Origin: M55B120 sp964426155
GTDB taxonomy: Bacteria > Actinomycetota > Humimicrobiia > Humimicrobiales > Humimicrobiaceae
DNA length: 7,152 nt
NCBI GenBank assembly: GCA_964426155.1
Contig: CAYROY010000085.1
Span: forward strand, 1 to 7,152
Reading direction: 5' to 3'
Shown: positions 1-3,831 of the stretch, in pieces
Numbering within the stretch: position 1 is the first letter of the stretch
Layout: every line of letters starts with the position of its first letter
Notes under the pieces: model-generated
What the model saw: the letters and a program-made list of their open reading frames with translations, nothing else
Told to the model about the DNA's origin: nothing
The model's database searches: none
Translations under genes and position numbers: made by a program

Positions 1-122
1 ATCGATTAAGGATTGGCGAATTTAGGGTAATTTATCTTTTATCAGATATAAAGATTATCATATTGCGTATAATTAACAGGAAAGATTTAGACAAAATAAC
101 AAATAATATAAAATTCAGGTAA
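1..122 (+). CDS. RelE/ParE-family toxin, C-terminal fragment (partial at left edge)
   Basis: Reading from base 3 gives 39 open codons ending in TAA at 120-122. The peptide begins RLRIGEFRVIYLLSD and continues through IIILRINRKDLDKI. This matches the C-terminal half of type II toxin-antitoxin RelE/ParE/StbE toxins, whose usual pattern is R-x-R-I-G-(D/E)-(Y/F)-R-V-I-Y, a hydrophobic strand, then L-R-x-x-x-R-K-D-x-Y. Members are typically 80-100 residues long, so about half is missing, and a cognate antitoxin would be expected further upstream. RelE members cleave mRNA on the ribosome and ParE members poison gyrase; this fragment cannot tell them apart. The usual tyrosine near the end (RKD-x-Y) is an aspartate here, so the ribonuclease chemistry of RelE may be absent. 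It lies on the same strand as the tig operon but about 340 bp away, so it is probably a separate unit. The family call rests on one short but very characteristic block. Confidence 0.7.
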   Translation, partial: RLRIGEFRVIYLLSDIKIIILRIINRKDLDKITNNIKFR

Positions 123-217
123 TTCTATTAGAAATAGGTTCGAACAACCTCTGAATTGGGCCTATTCAAACAAGACAATTATTATTCAATTTTGACTTTA
201 ATTTTAAAAGTTCTTGC

Positions 218-226
218 TGCTATAAT
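218..226 (+). promoter_or_regulatory. Extended -10 promoter candidate, distal to tig
   Basis: TGCTATAAT is a perfect extended -10 (TG-N-TATAAT). A TTGACT at 192-197 lies 23 bp upstream, too far for a normal -35, but extended -10 promoters can work without one. Transcription would begin near 233 and give a leader of about 230 nt that crosses the two-hairpin element before tig. It could instead drive a short non-coding RNA. The surroundings are AT-rich, so a chance match is possible. Confidence 0.4.
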
Positions 227-329
227 CTGTGACCAGCCACTTAAAATAATTGTGTCATAAATATCTTAATAATAAATCTCTAAAATTTTATATATATGAT
301 TATACAATAGTTTATTTTTAAATATGGCG

Positions 330-379
330 AACCCGCATTTCTGGGTTAGGGAGTACGTCCAGAGGCTTGACGGTATCCC
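330..379 (+). other. Two adjacent hairpins, candidate structured RNA element
   Basis: Hairpin 1 pairs AACCC (330-334) with GGGTT (343-347) around an 8-nt loop. Hairpin 2 follows after one base. It pairs GGGA (349-352) with TCCC (376-379), TAC (354-356) with GTA (373-375), and GTC (357-359) with GAC (369-371), with single-base bulges G353 and G372 and a 9-nt loop at 360-368. This is an island of higher GC in an otherwise very AT-rich intergenic region, which argues that the sequence is maintained. It does not match any riboswitch consensus I can recall. No T-tract follows, so it is not a standard terminator. It lies upstream of the proximal tig promoter, so it would be transcribed only from a distal start. 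Confidence 0.45.
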
Positions 380-384
380 CTGTC

Positions 385-398
385 AATTCAATTGAATT
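385..398 (+). promoter_or_regulatory. 14-bp perfect palindrome overlapping the tig -35, possible operator
   Basis: AATTCAATTGAATT is identical to its own reverse complement. Its right half contains the TTGAAT that serves as the -35 of the tig promoter (392-397), which is where a dimeric repressor or regulator would bind. The sequence is AT-only apart from one C and one G, so coincidence is possible. It does not match CIRCE, CtsR, HAIR or ClgR sites as I know them. Confidence 0.3.
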
Positions 399-419
399 TT
401 AAATTATTTCCATTATAAT
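392..419 (+). promoter_or_regulatory. Proximal promoter of the tig-clp operon
   Basis: TTGAAT at 392-397 matches the -35 consensus at 5 of 6 positions if read as TTGAxx and 4 of 6 against TTGACA. A perfect TATAAT lies at 414-419, with a 16-bp spacer. The start site would be near 426, leaving a leader of about 40 nt before the tig start codon. This is the best sigma-70-type promoter in the window and sits where the operon promoter is expected. Confidence 0.55.
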
Positions 420-455
420 ATATGCCTTAATGTTTTAATGCCATTGTTGCTTCAT

Positions 456-461
456 AGGAGG
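456..461 (+). promoter_or_regulatory. Ribosome binding site of tig
   Basis: A perfect AGGAGG lies four bases before the TTG at 466. It selects this TTG as the start, because there is no ATG or GTG in the same frame close enough to use it. The spacing is on the short side. Confidence 0.8.
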
Positions 462-465
462 ATTT

Positions 466-1908
466 TTGAGCTATATTATTAAAAATAAAAAGAAAATAGA
501 TAAGAACAGGGCGAAAATCACTGTTGAAATATCGGATAGCTATTATAAAAAGCAGATAGGAAATGCTTACAGGGAGATAGCAAAAAAAGCAAAAATCCCT
601 GGATTCAGAAAGGGAAAAATACCTGCACAGGTAATTGATTTTAAGATAGGCAAACCATATGTGCTTCAGGAAGCTGCCAGCCGTTCAATATCTGAGTTAT
701 ACCCTGAAATAATCGAGTCATCAGAATTTAAACCTATTGATCTGCCAAAAATAAATATAACCAGTATGGAAGAAGGAAAGCCCCTCGGATTTGAAGCAGA
801 GATAGACCTGGAACCAGAAATTACTCTTCCCAAATATAAGGGGATTAAAGTAAGTACTATTTCTGCTGACATAAAAGAAGATGAGCTTCAAAATCAAATA
901 GATAATCTAATGAAAAACTTCGCAACACTGGAGCCTGTTGAAGATGGAAGTCCCGCTGCTGAAGGCTATTTCGTTACCATTGATTTTAGCGGCAGAATAG
1001 AAGGCAAGGAATTTGAAGGCGGCAGCGCACAGGACTATTCACTGGAAATAGGATCGAATACATTATTCCCAGAGTTTGAAAAAGCCTTAATAGGGATGAA
1101 GAAAAAGGATAAAAAGAATATATCCTTTGTTCTACCCGAAGATATAGGAAACAGTGATATAACAGGAAAGAAGGCAGATTTTGAAATAACCTTGAAAGAG
1201 ATAAAAAAAAGAAACCTCCCCGAACTCAATCAGGATTTCCTTAAGAACCTTGGTAATTATGAATCTGTGGATGACTTTAAAAACCAGCTGAGAGAAAGGC
1301 TTATTGAAGAGAAAAAAACCAGGAGGCAGGCTGAAATAATAGGCCAGATAATAGACCATATTTCTGATAATATGAAGGAAAAAATACCGGAATCAATGAT
1401 AAAGAATACAGTAGAAAATATTAAAAAGGATCTTGAGGCCGGACTCAGGGAACAGAATATGAGCAGACAAAATTATCTAAATACACTGAATATTACTGAA
1501 GAGCAATTTGAAAAACAGATAAGGAACAGAGCTGAGGCAGAGGTCAAAAATTATCTTATATTTAAAGCCCTTGAAAAGAGTGAGGCCTCCAGCATAAAAA
1601 CTTCCGAGGAGGAAATAAAAAGAGAAAAGGATGAACTTATATCGCAGTATAAAAAGGAAGATGAAAAAAATAAAATAAAAGAGTATCTGGAAAAACCTCA
1701 GGGGCGGGACCGTCTGATTGAGACAGTCGAAAGAAAAAAGCTTCTGGAGCGGCTGGAGCAAAATGTTAAAGTAGTTGAAGAAGAGCCAAAAGCTGATAAG
1801 ATTGATAGTAAGAAAAAAATATGGACACCGGAGGAGGAGAAGCAGGATAAGGCAGAAGATCTCTGGGTGCCCGGTTCAAACCAGGACGGGGGCGAGGGTA
1901 AAAAATGA
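466..1908 (+). CDS. tig: Trigger factor, ribosome-associated chaperone / peptidyl-prolyl isomerase
   Basis: Trigger factor binds ribosomal protein L23 at the exit tunnel, shelters nascent chains and isomerises Xaa-Pro bonds. The 480-residue product has the three family domains in order. The N-terminal ribosome-binding domain (about 1-125) carries the signature GFRKGKIP at 46-53. The FKBP-type PPIase domain (about 162-245) contains GSNTLFPEFEKALIGMK. The long helical C-terminal chaperone domain spans about 250-435. It is some 40-50 residues longer than usual because of a charged tail (about 436-480) with two tryptophan motifs, IWTP at 452-455 and LWVP at 466-469, ending in a Gly- and Lys-rich stretch. 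The start is TTG, supported by a perfect AGGAGG and by the alignment of residues 10-25 with the normal N-terminus. Its stop overlaps the clpP start (ATGA), so the two are probably translationally coupled. An A8 run (1203-1210) lies in the PPIase-to-helical linker region. Confidence 0.96.
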   Translation: MSYIIKNKKKIDKNRAKITVEISDSYYKKQIGNAYREIAKKAKIPGFRKGKIPAQVIDFKIGKPYVLQEAASRSISELYPEIIESSEFKPIDLPKINITSMEEGKPLGFEAEIDLEPEITLPKYKGIKVSTISADIKEDELQNQIDNLMKNFATLEPVEDGSPAAEGYFVTIDFSGRIEGKEFEGGSAQDYSLEIGSNTLFPEFEKALIGMKKKDKKNISFVLPEDIGNSDITGKKADFEITLKEIKKRNLPELNQDFLKNLGNYESVDDFKNQLRERLIEEKKTRRQAEIIGQIIDHISDNMKEKIPESMIKNTVENIKKDLEAGLREQNMSRQNYLNTLNITEEQFEKQIRNRAEAEVKNYLIFKALEKSEASSIKTSEEEIKREKDELISQYKKEDEKNKIKEYLEKPQGRDRLIETVERKKLLERLEQNVKVVEEEPKADKIDSKKKIWTPEEEKQDKAEDLWVPGSNQDGGEGKK

Positions 1909-2507
1909 ACGACAGGATAAAAAATGATTATCTGATACCTATGGTCGTAGAGCAGACAAGCAGGGGCGAGAGGTCTTATGATATATATTCAAGGCTTCTC
2001 AAAGAGAGAATAATATTTCTCGGTTCTGCCATAGACGATAATGTAGCAAATGTTATAATGGCGCAGCTGCTCCATCTTGAGGCTGAGGATCCCGAAAAGG
2101 ATATTCAGCTTTATATTAACAGCCCCGGAGGGGTTGTGACATCAGCGCTGGCTGTTTATGATACGATGCAGTTTATAAAATCGCAGATATCTACCATATG
2201 CATTGGACAGGCAGCAAGCGCCGCAGCAGTGCTATTGCTTGCAGGCGAGAAAAAAAAGAGGTTTACGCTTCCAAACTCCAGGGTAATGCTTCATCAGCCC
2301 TCGGGAGGAGTTTCGGGAACGACCATAGATGTTGAGATACATGCCAAGGAAATGGTAAGGATAAGAGCCCTTTTGAATGAAATAATAGCAAAACATACGG
2401 GCCAGGATATTAAAAAAGTTGAAAAAGACACGGAGAGGGATTTTATCCTGAATGCCAACGAATCCAAAGAATACGGAATAATCGATGAAGTGATTTATAA
2501 AAAATAA
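1905..2507 (+). CDS. clpP: ATP-dependent Clp protease proteolytic subunit
   Basis: ClpP is the serine peptidase of the Clp system, a double heptameric ring that degrades proteins unfolded by ClpX or ClpC/ClpA. The 200-residue product is of normal length. The catalytic triad is visible as Ser105 (in GQAASAAAVLL), His130 (in MLHQPSGG) and Asp179 (in DTERDF), with the same spacing as E. coli Ser97/His122/Asp171. The substrate-strand motif INSPGG is at 71-76. The ASAAAVLL context, in place of the common ASMGAFLL, and the LKERIIFLG...IMAQLL segment resemble actinobacterial ClpP2. The extra residues I recall after HQPS in mycobacterial ClpP2 are absent. The ATG overlaps the tig stop by 4 bp, with GAGGG at 1894-1898 as ribosome binding site inside tig. 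Actinobacteria usually have two clpP genes in tandem here; only one is present. A second copy elsewhere in the genome cannot be excluded. Confidence 0.97.
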   Translation: MNDRIKNDYLIPMVVEQTSRGERSYDIYSRLLKERIIFLGSAIDDNVANVIMAQLLHLEAEDPEKDIQLYINSPGGVVTSALAVYDTMQFIKSQISTICIGQAASAAAVLLLAGEKKKRFTLPNSRVMLHQPSGGVSGTTIDVEIHAKEMVRIRALLNEIIAKHTGQDIKKVEKDTERDFILNANESKEYGIIDEVIYKK

Positions 2508-2533
2508 TGTTTTTCCGGCTAGGCGGAAAAACA
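2508..2533 (+). other. Intergenic hairpin between clpP and clpX
   Basis: TGTTTTTCCG (2508-2517) pairs with CGGAAAAACA (2524-2533) across a six-base loop, GCTAGG, giving a perfect 10-bp stem. It begins at the first base after the clpP stop codon, and its last base is the first A of the clpX AGGAGG. No U-tract follows, so it is not an intrinsic terminator. Likely roles are protection of the upstream mRNA, an RNase processing point, or tuning of clpX translation. The pairing is seen directly; the role is inference. Confidence 0.6.
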
Positions 2534-2538
2534 GGAGG
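2533..2538 (+). promoter_or_regulatory. Ribosome binding site of clpX
   Basis: A perfect AGGAGG lies nine bases before the TTG at 2548 and fixes that TTG as the start. Its first base can pair into the adjacent intergenic hairpin, leaving GGAGG free. Confidence 0.8.
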
Positions 2539-2547
2539 TTTGTTAAG

Positions 2548-3831
2548 TTGTCTGAAAGCAGGAGCAAGGAAAAAAAACAATTTTTGAAATGTTCTTTTTG
2601 CGGTAAATCTCAGAACCAGGTCAGGAAATTGATAGCGGGTCCGGGTGTTTATATATGTAATGAATGTCTGGATCTGTGTAATGAGATAATGGATGAAGAA
2701 TTTCGTGAAGAAAAAGAGCAGGGCTTTAAGGATCTGCCAAAGCCAAAAGAGATTTACAGCATACTCGATGAATATGTAATAGGGCAGGAAGCGGCTAAAA
2801 GGGTGCTTTCTGTTGCTGTATATAATCATTATAAAAGGGTCAGATATGAAGATGTGGCAAAAAAAGATGATGTGGAACTCCAGAAAAGTAATATACTGCT
2901 TATAGGTCCTACTGGTTGCGGAAAGACTCTTCTGGCGCAGACTCTTGCAAGGATACTTAAAGTTCCTTTCTGCATTGCTGATGCTACATCCCTTACCGAA
3001 GCTGGATATGTGGGTGAAGATGTAGAGAATATTCTGCTGAAGCTTATACAGGCTGCAGATTTCGATATAAAAAAGGCGGAGACTGGAATAATATACCTTG
3101 ATGAGATAGATAAAATAAGCAGAAAATCAGATAATCCTTCAATTACAAGGGATGTCTCCGGCGAAGGTGTGCAGCAGGCGCTATTAAAGATACTCGAAGG
3201 TACTGAGGCAAATGTACCGCCCCAGGGGGGAAGAAAACATCCGCATCAGGATTTTATTCAGATAAATACAAATAATATACTGTTTATCTGCGGGGGATCT
3301 TTCGGCGGACTGGAGAGTATAATCGAAAAAAGGATGAATAAGAAGAGTATAGGTTTTATTTCAGAAAAGTTACCTGATAAATCTGAAAGGATAGACATGC
3401 TTTTGCCGCATGTGATGCCGGAAGATCTTCTGAAATACGGGCTGATCCCTGAACTTATAGGAAGGCTTCCGGTTCTGTCGACACTTTCCAACCTTACCAG
3501 GGAAGATCTTGTGATAATACTGACAGAACCAAGAAATTCGCTTGTGAGACAATATAAAAAGATTTTTAAAATGGATAATGTCGATCTTGAATTTACCGAC
3601 GATGCTATGGAAGCAATATCTGAAAAAGCAGTAAAACTGGGTACAGGCGCAAGAGGATTGAGGGCTATTATGGAGGAAATCATGCTTGGTATAATGTTTG
3701 AGATCCCTGGCCGAAGCGATATAAGGAAGTGCGTTGTAACCAGAGATGTCGTAGAAAAGAAGATAGAGCCTAAATTATTTATAGATTCAGAGAAAAGCAA
3801 GTACCTTAAAGATGAAGAAAAATCTGCCTGA
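2548..3831 (+). CDS. clpX: ATP-dependent Clp protease ATP-binding subunit ClpX
   Basis: ClpX is a hexameric AAA+ unfoldase that recognises tagged or damaged proteins and threads them into ClpP. The 427-residue product shows the whole family layout. The N-terminal zinc-binding domain has Cys15, Cys18, Cys37 and Cys40. Walker A is GPTGCGKT (120-127). The pore loop GYVG (153-156) grips substrate. Walker B is IIYLDEID (181-188), with Asp185 and Glu186. The second pore motif RKH is at 229-231. The IGF loop (268-270) that docks on ClpP is intact, consistent with partnership with the upstream ClpP. Sensor 2 is GARGLR (367-372). The cysteine in Walker A, where many bacteria have serine, is also found in actinobacterial ClpX. 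The start is TTG after a perfect AGGAGG. An A8 run (2570-2577) falls at codons 8-10. The 3' end overlaps valS by 20 bp. Confidence 0.98.
   Translation: MSESRSKEKKQFLKCSFCGKSQNQVRKLIAGPGVYICNECLDLCNEIMDEEFREEKEQGFKDLPKPKEIYSILDEYVIGQEAAKRVLSVAVYNHYKRVRYEDVAKKDDVELQKSNILLIGPTGCGKTLLAQTLARILKVPFCIADATSLTEAGYVGEDVENILLKLIQAADFDIKKAETGIIYLDEIDKISRKSDNPSITRDVSGEGVQQALLKILEGTEANVPPQGGRKHPHQDFIQINTNNILFICGGSFGGLESIIEKRMNKKSIGFISEKLPDKSERIDMLLPHVMPEDLLKYGLIPELIGRLPVLSTLSNLTREDLVIILTEPRNSLVRQYKKIFKMDNVDLEFTDDAMEAISEKAVKLGTGARGLRAIMEEIMLGIMFEIPGRSDIRKCVVTRDVVEKKIEPKLFIDSEKSKYLKDEEKSA

Larger units (their letters stand above)
123..465 (+). other. Non-coding, AT-rich leader region upstream of tig
   Basis: This 343-bp stretch has no convincing reading frame on either strand. 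From left to right it holds a small hairpin (136-150, AGGTT/AACCT), an overlapping alternative pairing of AATAGG (133-138) with CCTATT (161-166), an extended -10 promoter candidate (218-226), a very AT-rich run (about 245-325), a two-hairpin element (330-379), a 14-bp palindrome (385-398) and a promoter (392-419). No intrinsic terminator with a U-tract follows the toxin gene. I see no CIRCE, CtsR or HspR operator and no tRNA. Confidence 0.6.

Noticed and set aside
131..168. A possible tRNA or tRNA-like element around GGTTCGAAC (137-145)
   Set aside because: Only a T-loop-like string and short competing hairpins are present. There is no acceptor stem, D-arm or anticodon arm at the right spacing on either strand.
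133..180. An intrinsic terminator for the toxin gene
   Set aside because: The AGGTT/AACCT and AATAGG/CCTATT pairings are short and mutually exclusive, and no run of T follows either of them.
326..346. A ClgR-like operator, from GCGAACCCGC
   Set aside because: The known ClgR site has CGC-N5-GCG symmetry. This is GCG followed by CGC with a 4-bp gap, and it is better explained as part of hairpin 1.
1821..1850. An internal translation start in the tig tail near GGAGGAGGAG
   Set aside because: No ATG, GTG or TTG lies 4-12 bases downstream. The ATG at 1821 is upstream of the purine run and opens only a 9-codon frame.
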